Assembly (NCBI RefSeq): GCF_047496725.1
Contig: NC_132974.1
Location: forward strand, 2,301,501 to 2,365,500
Direction of reading: 5' to 3'
DNA: 64,000 nucleotides
From: Anoplolepis gracilipes
Taxonomy: Eukaryota; Arthropoda; Insecta; Hymenoptera; Formicidae
The notes under the pieces were generated by a model. It saw only the letters and a program-made list of their open reading frames with translations, made no database searches and was not told the origin of the DNA. This document shows, one piece after another, positions 26,561 through 38,096 of this stretch (its first letter is position 1; each line of letters begins with the position of its first letter). A program made the translations under genes and the position numbers.

Positions 26561-26953
26561 CTCTTATCTTCACATCGCGATTCAATTTAATTGTATTTCA
26601 ACCACTTCAATTTTAGACACGATTAATTATTAAGGAAAGTGCACGTGAGATATATAGGTCACGATGCATTTATAATTATCCATGAAAACTCACACACACA
26701 CGAGATAAAATATATTATATCTCACAATGAGAAAAAACTATATTATTCGTTCACTTTTATCTCTGACCCGTAATAAAACTTTTATTCAATATATCAGCTG
26801 AATCGTCGTGTAATCTAAAAAATTAATTTATTAAACGCGACAGTAATAAATATTATACGATTGAATGAAATAAATATTCTCTTTCATAATTTTTTGTAAT
26901 GAAGCGTCTTCGCGTGGCGATCATTAACGATATACAAACATTTTCGCTTTGTT

Positions 26954-26956
<3 letters not shown>
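26561..26956. other. AT-rich non-coding stretch
   Basis: AT-rich with a short (CA)n run near 26690-26701. No gene, RNA or element is supported. Confidence 0.6.

Positions 26957-27033
<77 letters not shown>
26957..27033. repeat. (CT)35 microsatellite
   Basis: Thirty-five uninterrupted CT units from 26957 to 27026, then a short imperfect tail. The long Ser-Leu or Arg-Glu frames predicted across it at 26853-27165 are translations of the repeat and are not genes. On the minus strand it reads as GA repeats, the type of sequence bound by GAGA factor in flies. Confidence 0.95.
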
Positions 27034-27039
27034 GTTGGG

Positions 27040-27540
27040 CTTAAGCGGAATGAGAAAATAAGCAGAGGCTCTGACCGCACTAGAGAGGTCTTATGGATGA
27101 TGCGGCACTGCACAGCCTCCACAGACATATTCACGCTAATTAACGTCAAAAGGGCAGCTGAGTAAATCCATGCTAAATGCCGTCGGGCATTTGCATACTT
27201 ACGCGGTTTGATGCGAGCCCCGATACTCCCCGTAACTCGACCCGAAGATTTCCTGGTTCATTATGTTTCCCGATATTACGCGCGCACATTCTCTCTCTTT
27301 CTTTCCTTCTTTCTTTATTTTTTGGAAATTACTGTGGGAATCGTTGAACCGATAAATAAATCGAGAGATCGTTCTTTTAGAGAATTAACAATGCGGTGCT
27401 GGTGCAGTTACGAGAGATCGTACAAACGTATATTATCGGATTATAGCGAGTATGTTATAACACGCTTCGCTTCTCTCTGCTCCCTTCTCTTTGCAATTAA
27501 ATTAAGATATAGAGCACTTTAGATTTAAGATTAATGCTGG
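27040..27540. other. Balanced-composition block, candidate regulatory DNA
   Basis: Directly after the CT tract. It contains GCTAATTAAC (homeodomain core) at about 27135-27144, a 7-bp hairpin AAATGCC/GGCATTT (27175-27181 with 27186-27192, loop GTCG) and an overlapping ATTTGCAT POU octamer at 27189-27196. The frame at 27208-27522 is open for 104 codons but shows no domain. Motifs are short, so functional weight is low. Confidence 0.3.
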
Positions 27541-28070
27541 GGGAGATTCAATGATACGAATGAATATTTCTACTAATTTTAAATAGATTGTAAGAAACAT
27601 TAAATGATTTTCTAAATAGTTTGTAATATATGAAACTCATAATGTGTCAGTTTTATGAATATTGGAGACACTAGTTTATATATGAAATTTCTACGAGATT
27701 TCAAAAGAATTGCTCTTAATTAAAAACATCTTAATTGAGATGCAAAAATTTTTTGACACCGATTATTGATATTGCATTTATAGATTTAATCGAAATAAAA
27801 ATTAAAATATTAATATTCTGTTTACAACGATTTTATGATTAACATATGTTTGCCAGCTTTTATAAAGTGAATATTTTTATGCTGTTTTTTTTTATCATAG
27901 AAACATAAATGTTGCAATAAGTTGCTAAACTTTGTAGATTGATATTAAGAAATACAGTTAGCACATTAAAAGGAACATTATACAAATAATATTAAAACTG
28001 ACATTTCTAAAAAATATTTTAATCCTTTTAATTGAACGACTACAATTAACTTGATAATAAGGGTTGTGTT
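27541..28070. other. AT-rich non-coding stretch
   Basis: AT-rich, no repeats longer than homopolymers, no gene seen. Confidence 0.65.
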
Positions 28071-28640
28071 TACGCGAGACGAAGAGCCTTTTTGTGTTTA
28101 ACGCTCGTACGTTTCATTATTGGCCATTGTCGCGGCGAGCAAATTAGAGGTGAGTGTATCTCGGAGGGGTAAAAGCAGACTACGAGAGGAAAACTGGAAA
28201 AGCCGGTGAAAGAGGAGAGAAACGCGGCCGCAATTGCGTCCTCGCGCTGTTTTCCGCGGACCGTGTCTCGGCTTTTATTGCCCTTCACCATGTTCGCCAT
28301 AAACGTGTTTTCACCGAAGGAGAAGCGAATACACGTTTTCCTTTTACAAAGTGCGATCTAAAACTTCTCTCGCTTTTCCGGGACAGAGAGAGAGAGAGAG
28401 AGAAAGAGAACGAGACTCGCAAACTGGAATTCGTTCGAATCGAGATGCAATATCGCGTTTCCCCGTAAAACTGCGCTTGAGAAATACGCGAGCACGCGGA
28501 AGTTTACTACTGTCCGAAAGTTTGTTTATGCATATTGCAACGCCCCGTTGCTCACACCGAATAGTCTCTTCTTTCCTCTTAGATCTAAACTGGAAATGAG
28601 AAATGAGAGAGCAGAGTAGAGCCGTATTATAATTTGTTAT
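28071..28640. other. CpG-containing patch with (GA)n run
   Basis: Balanced block holding a GA run at about 28384-28403. Frames on both strands (76 to 107 codons) overlap one another and read through the GA run. None has a domain, so I call no gene. Confidence 0.4.
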
Positions 28641-29713
28641 CCCGACGTATATTCGGCTATAACGCAATCGATATCACCGGCTGCTGCCGACGTTACATGA
28701 TATAAAAAAAAAGAATATCGATGCATAGCAATGAGGCTTTAAATATTGCACGTCGGCGCAATTTCAACGGCAATTACCGCGCAAAATCTTTTTAAGATTC
28801 TCATTCAGTTTATGGTGCTCGAACGCTGAAGCGAAGCTTTTTGCGCGGATATAATTGAAGTCTGTTATAATAGCTCGATAATATCGAAACGATAATATGA
28901 AAGTATTACTTATATAGAGAGATATATCGATTTCGAGAGAGAGAGAGAGAGGGGTATATGGTTGTTAAAGCGTATTGAAAGATTCAATTTCAATTCTTGC
29001 AAAATTGAATTTTCTGTGTCGTGATTATACTTTATTTTCCATTTTGTGTAAATTATTCTTACGGAATGTGTGCTATCACATTTTTCTCTCTTACCAAAAA
29101 CTTTAAAAGCTTATTTTTCCATTCAGCGTGCAGAAATTGTATTCATGTTACATAAAAGCCAGATGTGGAGATGCATCGTAAATGCAAATGGATTAGAGAT
29201 TTTTTCCGATGAAAAAAAAAAAAAAGGCTTGAAAATAGTCTTCGTAATATATGTGATTTGAAAAGTTGCGCGATTTTAAGCCGATTCCATAAGATCTGAT
29301 ATTTTTTGTTGTTGCGGAGATAGAAATAGATGATTTCAACAGAGACAAATATCTCTCTTTTAGAAATAGATTTTTCGACATTTATATATAGCTTACGGTG
29401 TTATACTTCGAATAGAAACATTTCGCCGACGAAAAAATTGCAATGGAAAAAGTACCACATATGCGCGGTCGTATTCGCTTCGAATGCTTTCATTTCAAAA
29501 GAGACGAAATTGTCTGAACAAACAATTCTTTTATGTCACATGAGTGGTTCAAGTTATCTAAATGATTATTTCAGTGATAAAATAGAGATGAACTTGTGCA
29601 TGAAAAAAATATGTCTTTTTTACTTTTCTTCACTCTTACAATTAGTAAAGAAGAACAATTTACTTATGTAATCCTAACGTAACTTACATGCTTGCATTAG
29701 AGAGAAATACGTG
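28641..29713. other. AT-rich non-coding stretch
   Basis: Mixed then AT-rich. A short GA run lies near 28937-28952, a poly-A run at about 29212-29225 and an ATGCAAAT octamer at 29182. A plus-strand frame at 29330-29671 is open for 113 codons and ends just before the transposon at 29714. It shows no domain and is probably chance. Confidence 0.55.
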
Positions 29714-30082
29714 TATTTCTTTGGGTGTGTGAAGTTAGCACCCCGAAATGCAATTTTTATAGTTCTGATTAGAGTTCTAGCTTCTTCTTAAAGAGTTTAA
29801 GAGTGCTTTATAAAAAATAAAAAGAGTTCCGTCGATTAATGGTTTCAAATTTGAATTTGAAAATTGGGATGCTAACTTTACATCGAAAATCGAGATCGAG
29901 TAGTTCTGAATAGCTTATTTGCTTTGTTTTTATGTCCTCTAGAGTTCCTGATAAATAAAAAATAATTTTGAAGCATTAAATTAAATTCTTTTTTTTTTTT
30001 TTTTTTTTTTTTAATAGTTCTGATGATTAATTATAATATTTTTAAACTCTAGGGGTGCTAACTTCACACACCCTATTTCTTT
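29714..30082. mobile_element. Non-autonomous DNA transposon (MITE) with 9-bp target duplication
   Basis: A complete insertion is visible. The left terminal inverted repeat is 29723-29744 (starts GGGTGTGTGAAG) and the right one is 30052-30073; they are perfect 22-bp reverse complements. The 9 bases TATTTCTTT flank both ends (29714-29722 and 30074-30082). The element is 351 bp without the duplications and has no transposase frame, so it must have moved using an enzyme made elsewhere. Inside, 29866-29881 repeats the TIR word with three changes, and a 24-base poly-T run lies at 29989-30012. A 9-bp duplication with GG-starting ends fits Merlin (8-9 bp) or Mutator-like (about 9 bp) superfamilies; hAT (8 bp), Tc1/mariner (TA) and piggyBac (TTAA) fit less well. 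Perfect TIRs and duplications suggest a young insertion. Confidence 0.93.
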
Positions 30083-31810
30083 ATTTAATAGACGAATAAA
30101 GTGCGATTCATACCGGTAATCTTTAGCGCATCTCATATTTATTTCTTGAAGTATTTGCTAACCTTTTTGTTCACACGTGCATTTAATATTTCGCGTAAAT
30201 TCGGATGATTCGAATACGAAGCGGCATTTATGTAAATACAATCTGACAAGTATTTCATTAAAAGCATTTAAATCTCATATTTCTCTCTACACGGGTGTAA
30301 CCACGGATACATTTACATGCAAATCCCGCGGCTCGCTTTGAGCATCGCATTTTGAGGCTGTTTATGACCGACTGCCGTGAGTGAGTGACGCATGCCATCA
30401 AATATTCTCTCTTTCTTCGCGGTTCTTTTAGTCTATTTTATCTTTGTATCCTTCGTTTCATTTTCTTTCTGGTCTCGAATGTGATCCGCGAAGTTTCACC
30501 GACGAGCCTACCCCACTTGTCACTCATGCATTTATTCGCTCTAATTACCGAGGAAAACCACATGGCGATCAGAAATTCTATCATCTTCGTCTTTATATTT
30601 TTTTACTGAGCGAAACCGGCACGTTTATTTACTCGTTTCCGGTAGGAAAATATAAAGAAAAATACACCGGATACGTCTTGAAAGTATTTATGCAAAAGGA
30701 TACTTCTGCAATACTTACGCGAGATGAATAAACTTTTCTCTTGTGGTTTGCGCATTGTGCTCAACCGCAGCAGGATGGTGTGCACATAATCAGCGAGAAG
30801 AAGTAAGTTATGATGACGTTGTTACGACAGAGAGAATAAGTTGCCAAGTGCGTCCTTGTAAATGGCCATGACGTTGGCATGCAAAGCTTATTGTTAAAGG
30901 AGTGAATTCACGTTTTTTTTTTAATGAAACGATAGATAATCACACCTCACAAAAAAGAAATTTCATTGAATTTTTAATATTTCGACTTTTAAAAACAATT
31001 TTTATACGTATAACAAACTTTCTAACATATCTTAAAAAAACAACATAATAAGATGTTGCACATAATAATAATGTGATACCTTCTTAGAAATTTAAATAGA
31101 TTACAATTTGAATTTAAATTTTAATTAGAAAGAAATATATTTTACAGGTTTTCATATAATTTAAAAACTGCTTTAAATATTTGTATAATTTTTTAAAAAA
31201 AAGAGAAATATAGAAGGCACAAATACAAGTTTCTTTATCATTCTTTTATCGCGATTTTTTTATTATTTGAATAGAATAGTTGAACAGAAAGTTACAAATT
31301 TATTTCAACTTTCATTCGCATGAAAACTTGTATCAATTTTAATTATATATACTTTCTCCAGTAGCAATAATCAGGACATGTAGTATGTTTAGATTTTTTA
31401 TCAAAACAGGATATCTATAGAACGCACGTTCTATCTGTAGAAATAAATCTTTTCTTCTATTCTGCATGATTTGTGTTGGTTCTGTTAACGAATTGCATTA
31501 GCAAAATTGCATTTCCGTAAGATTGCGCGAATTCATGCTTTAATACATCATTGCTGCTCGCTGTAATTTCGTTATAATTCGATTGATTTTTATCTCTTAT
31601 ATCCTACGGCAGTAGAGTTTTTTTCGTCACGTCGTGTGATAAGAGAAGATACGTTCATCTCAGTGAAATTGCTAGGAAAATTGTCGCGAGTAAAATACTA
31701 GTCGGAGGAGCTTTTTCAAACAAACTAGCTAAAAGTCTCGCTTTAAGTTTCGCGACGAACGTTGCAACCAGTTCTCAGAGTATGTACAAACGTTTATTGC
31801 CGCGGATATA
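30083..31810. other. Mixed then AT-rich non-coding stretch
   Basis: Mixed composition to about 30880 and AT-rich afterwards. An ATGCAAAT octamer is at 30317. Overlapping plus-strand frames of 74 and 95 codons at 30385-30731 have no domain. Nothing else is supported. Confidence 0.55.
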
Positions 31811-31811
31811 T

Positions 31812-32522
31812 AGGGTGTTCCAAGTTAAAGAACGAGCATTTTACAGTATATACTCTTTGCAATTGATGAAAATGTCAGGAAAAAATATTATTTATGTTGT
31901 GAGTATTCCATTTTTATATAAATATAATACATGTTGATTATTTTTATAGAATTATAATATTTAAATTACAAATATATATATTTTTGATACAGCTCCTGCG
32001 AAAAAATGGGTATAATACAATGAAATGTAAAATATACACAAGATATGAAAAAATATAATATAATAACATATGTAATTATTTTATATGATTATATATAATA
32101 ATATTCGAAATTTGGGGCGATGATCTTATATGATCATATCCTTATGTAATTTGGCTAAATCTGATTGTACATGAAAACAGGTACAGCCAAATTGACATGA
32201 TTATATAAAGATAAAATTATATCACACCAAATTTCGGATATTATTATACATGATCAAATCATATCGTACCAAATTTTAGATTTAATTATATATAAATAAT
32301 CAACACAAATACATTTTTTCTCATTTTTACTTGAGACAGGAGGGGTTAAATGTATAGGATAAGATTTTACCATTAATTTCTAAAGTTTAACTTCTGATAT
32401 TTAATTATTCATTCAATCACTTATGTTATTATAAACATTAGTGTTTTTCCTTGATAGTTTTTAAGAAAGCGAAATAATCAAGATATATTCTAGGTAGATT
32501 CTGGATAGATCCGGAATACCCA
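31812..32522. mobile_element. Possible decayed foldback-type element around a palindrome
   Basis: The left boundary word GGGTGTTCC (31812-31820) and the right boundary word GGAATACCC (32513-32521) are inverted with one mismatch, and a long palindrome sits between them (32086-32256). Next to the right boundary are three degenerate 11-base units, ATTCTAGGTAG, ATTCTGGATAG and ATCCGGAATAC. The similarity between ends stops after about nine bases, so the element call is weak; the palindrome itself is solid. Confidence 0.25.
32086..32256. repeat. Long imperfect palindrome, 171 bp
   Basis: The left arm 32086-32170 pairs with 32181-32256 around a 10-base centre. The best part pairs 32094-32115 with 32227-32248 (21 of 22 bases). 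Most differences in the outer arm are transitions. A second shared block, AATTTGGCT/AGCCAAATT, lies near the centre, where the left arm has about ten extra bases. Such palindromes are typical of foldback elements and MITEs, and a transcript would fold into a long hairpin. Confidence 0.8.
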
Positions 32523-33290
32523 GTATATTTGAACAACGGCCTGCGAAAATAATGAAAATTTAATATATGCGTGCGTAAAAAAAGTTTACTGGCATCGAAT
32601 TAATTCGCTCTCCATATTATACTACGAACGCTTCGCAACAAAAGAGAAAGAGAGAGATACATGTTTCTATTATACCACGCGTAACTAACAAATCCCTCCT
32701 TCAGCATACGTCCAGAGTACCTAATCCAGTTGCCCGCTTAATTTCGCGAAGCTGTTTCAAACATTCGTTATTTCGGGACGCCTCTTTTATGCTTCGTTAT
32801 TGCGACGTGACTTTCATGATTTTACAAAAAAAAAAAAAAAAAAAAACAACTCTTTGATAATGACTACTTTTTAAATCGCGTTGCCGTATGTTATTTATTT
32901 ATACACATTACATATATCCTGTTTGCGAAGCGCTCTAACCGGATAATTTACAACATTGAGTCATTGACAATTATCGAATGATTCAATTCAATTTGAATAG
33001 AAAATTAATTGAAGATTTTTATTTCTCGAGGAATCATTTAATGTTAAAAATAAGGGGTAAATCACGGACTTTTATGACATTTTCCAAGGATTTCAAAAAG
33101 AAAATCGTCGGGGAGTTAAGCGTGTGTAGGAAATAAATATATAATTTTGCACGTGTAATATAAAAAGACTTGTATTCCTTCCGCTTGACTTTTGATGCAG
33201 CAAGTTTTTTAATATTCTGCCTACGTCAGTCCTTTTGTCACCGAGATGATACGCAGCGCGACAAATATTTACGTTACTTCGTGTGCGTGT
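32523..33290. other. Mixed non-coding stretch
   Basis: Contains a run of 20 A at 32827-32846, which could be a slippage tract or the tail of a retroposed copy. No upstream retroposon body is recognisable. No gene seen. Confidence 0.55.
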
Positions 33291-33860
33291 GAGACTCCCG
33301 CATGGAAGAACGCAGAAATGGAACGAAACGCGCGAATGCACACGCTAGTTTTCGTCGCGTTGTACGGAGAAAGGAAATTGGAATCCCGCAAAAATGCAAA
33401 ATCTCCAACGAGCTCGGGCAGGTGAAATCGCGATAGAAAGCGGCAGCGAGAAGTTGCGGCGCAAACAAAACTAAAGGAGAGACCCAGTTCCTAAGGATCG
33501 GCAACGACGTCGTCGTACGCTGCTGTAATAAGATCCTTTCTCGACGCTCGTTTATCACGCGAGCGGATTTTTTGTTGCGGGATATCGCGTCGATCATGTC
33601 TCGCTTTCCAGCAAGACATCCGTCGTCGCGTTGGGTGTTAATGCCGTGCAGATTACGCGATCGGCAATCCTGACTTGCGGAAATGTCGCGTTAAATAAAA
33701 GTCAACGACGAGACCTCCGGTGATTTACAGCGGGTTCCATTCTCTCCACCACAATGTGTGAACAATGCGAAGTGAATTAGGGCGTGGGCGACGAAATTTT
33801 AACTTCCAACGCGACCATAATAAAACTCGCTCGTGCAGATTGCAATTTAATTTACTTGCA
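33291..33860. other. CpG-rich patch
   Basis: CpG-dense block between AT-rich flanks. A minus-strand frame at 33274-33597 is open for 107 codons, Arg-rich and domainless, and is contradicted by other open frames. Possible regulatory DNA; no promoter signal identified. Confidence 0.35.
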
Positions 33861-34546
33861 ATTTATTATTATAGTAATTAAAATTGAATCATAATTATGG
33901 TTTCATGTTTGAATAATTTTACATCGTTTTAAAAATTTGCATTTTTTTTTTCCCTCCGTATAAACTGGTACTCATCGCATTTAATCTGATCTTAATACAT
34001 GTGAAAGGTACAGATATTAGATTTTAATGAACAATAGGTAGGCAGATATTTGTATTTAAAATTAAAAGACAAAAAAGTAAAAATTGTATTTTCAATTTAC
34101 GTTTTCGATTGACAAATAAATTTTTTACTCAAACACTTTATCATTACATTTTTATTCTCATATCGCGCTATTCACTAAATCAGTTAGTAGAGCAGGTGCG
34201 TAATATAAATGAAAATAAATCATTTTGGCGTTTTACGATTTCTATATTTAACTCGTTCAATTTGTTTAACTTCCATTTATAAAAGTAACGTTTAAATAAG
34301 GAAAGGCTCGCGCTAATTGTAAGTAAATAATTCTCAACGAGTGCCTCGGAAATCGACTGTCTCACTCTTGCGAAAACTCTTGAAACAGTGAATTTTAAAG
34401 CAGATGAAAGAAGTAATTCTTTATAGAATATCTTAATTCACCTTAAAAGGGAGTTGCTCGTAAAGTAACAATAGGAAGGAAAAATTTTTCCCTTTAAAAC
34501 TTTTTCGATAGTGTAAGTGTACACTATACAGTTTTTAAACTTGTGT

Positions 34547-34583
<37 letters not shown>

Positions 34584-37500
34584 CATATACATACGTACGT
34601 TTGAATTACATCGCGATTCATTGAGAATATTTATTCTTTTTTTTTTGTTTTGTATTTAAATAAAGTATTTTTAGGTTTGTTTCGTTTCGTTGACATTTAA
34701 ACGATGATACATTCGCGAATGCGCTGCTAGCATTTATCGTTCTTCTTTCGATATTTGAACATGACAAAGAGAAATTATTTGTCCTGTGCTTGTCTGTCTT
34801 TTAAAATTGATATAGTGAGACTGCATTGTCTTCTTCCGTCTATGCTCATATTTTATCCGATATTCATTCTACTTATTTTACGACATAAAATCTATGCTTT
34901 TAGCATACATGGCTTACGCATCTTTTCCGCAAGACTTGAAATATGTTATAAAAAATGTATAATTTTAATGGAAAGTATTTTTTCAAAGGACGAAGAGTTT
35001 AATAAGGATAAAGTTGTCGATAATAACAAATGTATTTCAACGTAACAAACATATGATAAATGAAAAATGACAGAATAGTATGTAACAGTAATAATACGTA
35101 ACATATAGCATTTAATTTTTTTTTATAACTTTTTTTTAGTCAGTCCATTTTCACGTATTACAAATAAATAAAAGAGATATGAGAGTGATAAAGAGTAACA
35201 ACAACATTCGCTCCTCTTTGAGGCTGATCGTAGATCGCGAGAATTCTTGCTCCAATCTCAACATCTCCGTTTTCGAATCTTTCGAGAAAAGCGCGGCAAT
35301 AACAATGAAGCTCGCCGATTACGAGAAAGCACAGGTGCATTCTGTTATCACTTCCGGTCGATCGAGTGGTCTATTGAGAGGCCGCCGCGAATCTTGCTCG
35401 GGGATCAAATAAAGTGGACCCACAGAAAAGAAGTTGGATTTTTCGATCTTTATGTTCTCACGTTCTTTCCCGTGAATCTTTGTCGTGAAATGAGCACGAC
35501 TTTTTATATAATATTTTTTTCTTTTTATATAATTTTTTTATACAATTTTTTATACTTGAGATTATATAAAGATATTTGCAGTCTCATTAATTAAGAAATA
35601 CATCTATAATAATTAAATGCTTCATATTTGACGATAGGAAAAAGTAAAAAAAAGTATAGGTATTTTAATTTTATCTCTCTCTTTCTCTCTCTACCTTTTT
35701 CTCTATCAGAAATTACATTTCTTTTATTACTATGGTCAAAAACAGTATGAATTATTTGTTAAAATGTATTAGCGGTTCTTTTAATTTTTGTTTTATTATT
35801 TGTTTGAAGTATGGGATATGTGTGTGACGGAATTAAACAAATTTTCTTTTATTTTTATAACATCGGATTGATCTTAAACGGCATCGAACGTGGACTGTTG
35901 CTGTTTCATATTCGCAACGTTATTAACTCACAATCAGACAATTGTAGCATGGATATTCCATTACGTACAGACCATCTGTGTACAACATACATCCTGTCAT
36001 TGCCACTTATTCTTTGATCGTATTATCAATCCAGTGAAAAATTTTTCTTTTTCATCTAACGATCCGAGAATGTAACTAAAATAATATTGGCATCGCATCA
36101 TCGAATATTATTGGTTTTGTAGATCATCATACATATAAAACAGTAAATATTTACGATTTTTATATAATACAATTGTATATAATCAATTTTAAAAGGACGT
36201 AATTTCAAAAGTTTATCAGTTTTTGTTGAAAAATAAAAATGTTAAATATAAAAATATAAAAAATGTAACCGAATGCTATATAAATTAACACAGTTTAATT
36301 TCTATCAAAACATTTTTTATTTTTCTGTTTCAAGTAAAAACAGTTTTTAGTTTTTTTGAAAATTTGATTTTATGCAATGTAATCTTTCTACACATTTAAT
36401 AATAAATATCGATAAAACTTTTTGCTTGCACCTCAATTGTAGATTTAGATCATATAAAATATAGTCACACGAATATATCGACTAAAGCGACCGGGATAGA
36501 TTCTTCGATATTTCCTTCTTGCTTGTAGCGACAGGGACTTTATCTTCCTTGTCAAACATACCGTTTTGCGAGGCTTACCCGTGATACCATTATCTGGAAC
36601 AACTCGCAGTTCACGTATCCATTACCATGTACATATATGGTTATCCGCGCGCATCTCAGGGACGTAACTTTTTATTGTAGCCGTTAAGCCATACTATTAT
36701 GACAATTATTATGGATTTCAAGTTTTATTGTCTGTTTAGTTTTCTGTAATTATATGGATTGTTAATTTTTGTTTCTTTAATTATTGCAAATTTAAAATGG
36801 TTATTGGAATATTGATTAAATAATCTCTGTAATTGTCTTTTTATTTATTAATATAAAGTAGTTATTTTAATTTTATTAATATAGTTTACAGAAATAATAC
36901 GTGATATTTATCTGAGATATTCTCTCATGTTTATATTTATTTATAGCAAATTGTATCAACTTAAGAGAAATTGATTGACGTCGAGAATTATATTGAGAAA
37001 ATGTTATTACGTAGAACATTGCATTTTAAATGAAAAAATAACACCAACCTTTTGGAAATTTTGTTACATTGCACGAGTACCGAGTACATATTGTCAATTC
37101 CAGATTTACGGTTTTTTTTCTATTTTTCCTGCGACACACATAACAGCAGACACATATTACACAGAAATATGGTGCACATGTATACGATTTTATAGACGAG
37201 TATTTGTACACGTGGCTGGTTGTATATATATATATATAACGCAATTTTGCCTTGTGCGCGTGGACCCGTCGCCGATATTATTAGTTTCGTATTTTATTAT
37301 CGGTGTTACAACCGCCTTTTTCTAGAAGCACTGAGAATTCGATAAGATGAAAGGCACCTCGTAAGTGATACAGAAATACGACGGAAACGTGATGCTGCCG
37401 GAAATATTGAGTACGTGTGTGGAATTTTAAGACAACTGCTGTATTGCGGTATATAGTTACTACTGTATGTGCACGAGTAATTGATTGCCGGGAGTGTATA

Positions 37501-37736
37501 CGAAAGATAGCATATGCGTTAAACTAAAATTGGAAGACTCCACCAGAAAATGGCGCAAGTGCTACAAGCGTCAACGTATATGTATAAATCGAATAAGAGA
37601 TGTATATATAGTACATAAAAATATTTTTTCCTCAGAAAATCATTGCACAAGATACGCGTTTTTCTACAAATAGATCAGACTGTAGTAAAATTATTTCTTG
37701 GAGAATAAAGTTAATATTTTTTCGATTTATATGTTC
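33861..37736. other. AT-rich stretch, minor mixed patches
   Basis: Predominantly AT-rich. It contains a (TA)n run at 34551, a mixed patch at 35200-35480, a short CT run near 35676-35692 and a TA run near 37225-37238. Open frames up to 116 codons (36975-37325, 35247-35594) have no domain and cross the AT repeats. Nothing else is supported. Confidence 0.55.
34551..34580. repeat. (TA)15 microsatellite
   Basis: Fifteen uninterrupted TA units. A GTGTACAC palindrome lies just upstream at about 34517-34524. Confidence 0.95.
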
Positions 37737-38096
37737 TCATCTTGATCTTTTTTTTCTTTTTGGCAAACGTTTTACAAGATGGACATTTTTATACGGTCGT
37801 TCTGAAAAAATACGAGAAAGTTTATTGTGCTCTAGCTTGAAAAGGACTTTGCCCAAATGATTTATTATTCGGTTGACCTCGATTCGGCCAACGCTTTTCA
37901 TTTGGCCTTTTTTTATCTTTCCTCTAACTACCATCGCCTTGCCCAACCCACAACTACCGGCGTACCTTCCGGTTTTATTCCTCTTCTCATTTAAATTTTT
38001 CAGTCGTTCTCGTGACATTGTTAGTCTCAGTTTTTTAGACTGATACATTAAACCTTCGCAAGTTTGTTTAACGCCGTAGCTCTGACACAATATCAT
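37737..38096 (-). CDS. Candidate small basic protein, unrecognised (weak)
   Basis: A minus-strand frame of 119 codons begins at a true ATG (38094-38096) and ends at TGA. The frame stays open about 12 codons upstream of the ATG. The product would be basic, with a Lys/Arg-rich C-terminus (KRLPKRKKRSR) that resembles a nuclear localisation signal, no Trp, no signal peptide and no membrane segment. I recognise no domain. Unlike most long frames here it lies in DNA that is not CpG-rich, and it has no low-complexity run. A rough estimate with about 38% GC gives about one frame this long per window by chance, so evidence is thin. No TATA box upstream and no clear AATAAA just downstream were seen. 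An exon of a larger gene or a degraded transposon fragment are alternatives. Confidence 0.2.
   Translation of the reverse strand: MILCQSYGVKQTCEGLMYQSKKLRLTMSRERLKNLNEKRNKTGRYAGSCGLGKAMVVRGKIKKGQMKSVGRIEVNRIINHLGKVLFKLEHNKLSRIFSERPYKNVHLVKRLPKRKKRSR

Noticed and set aside
32827..32846. A20 run as a retroposon tail
   Set aside because: No recognisable retroposon body upstream and no target duplication around it.
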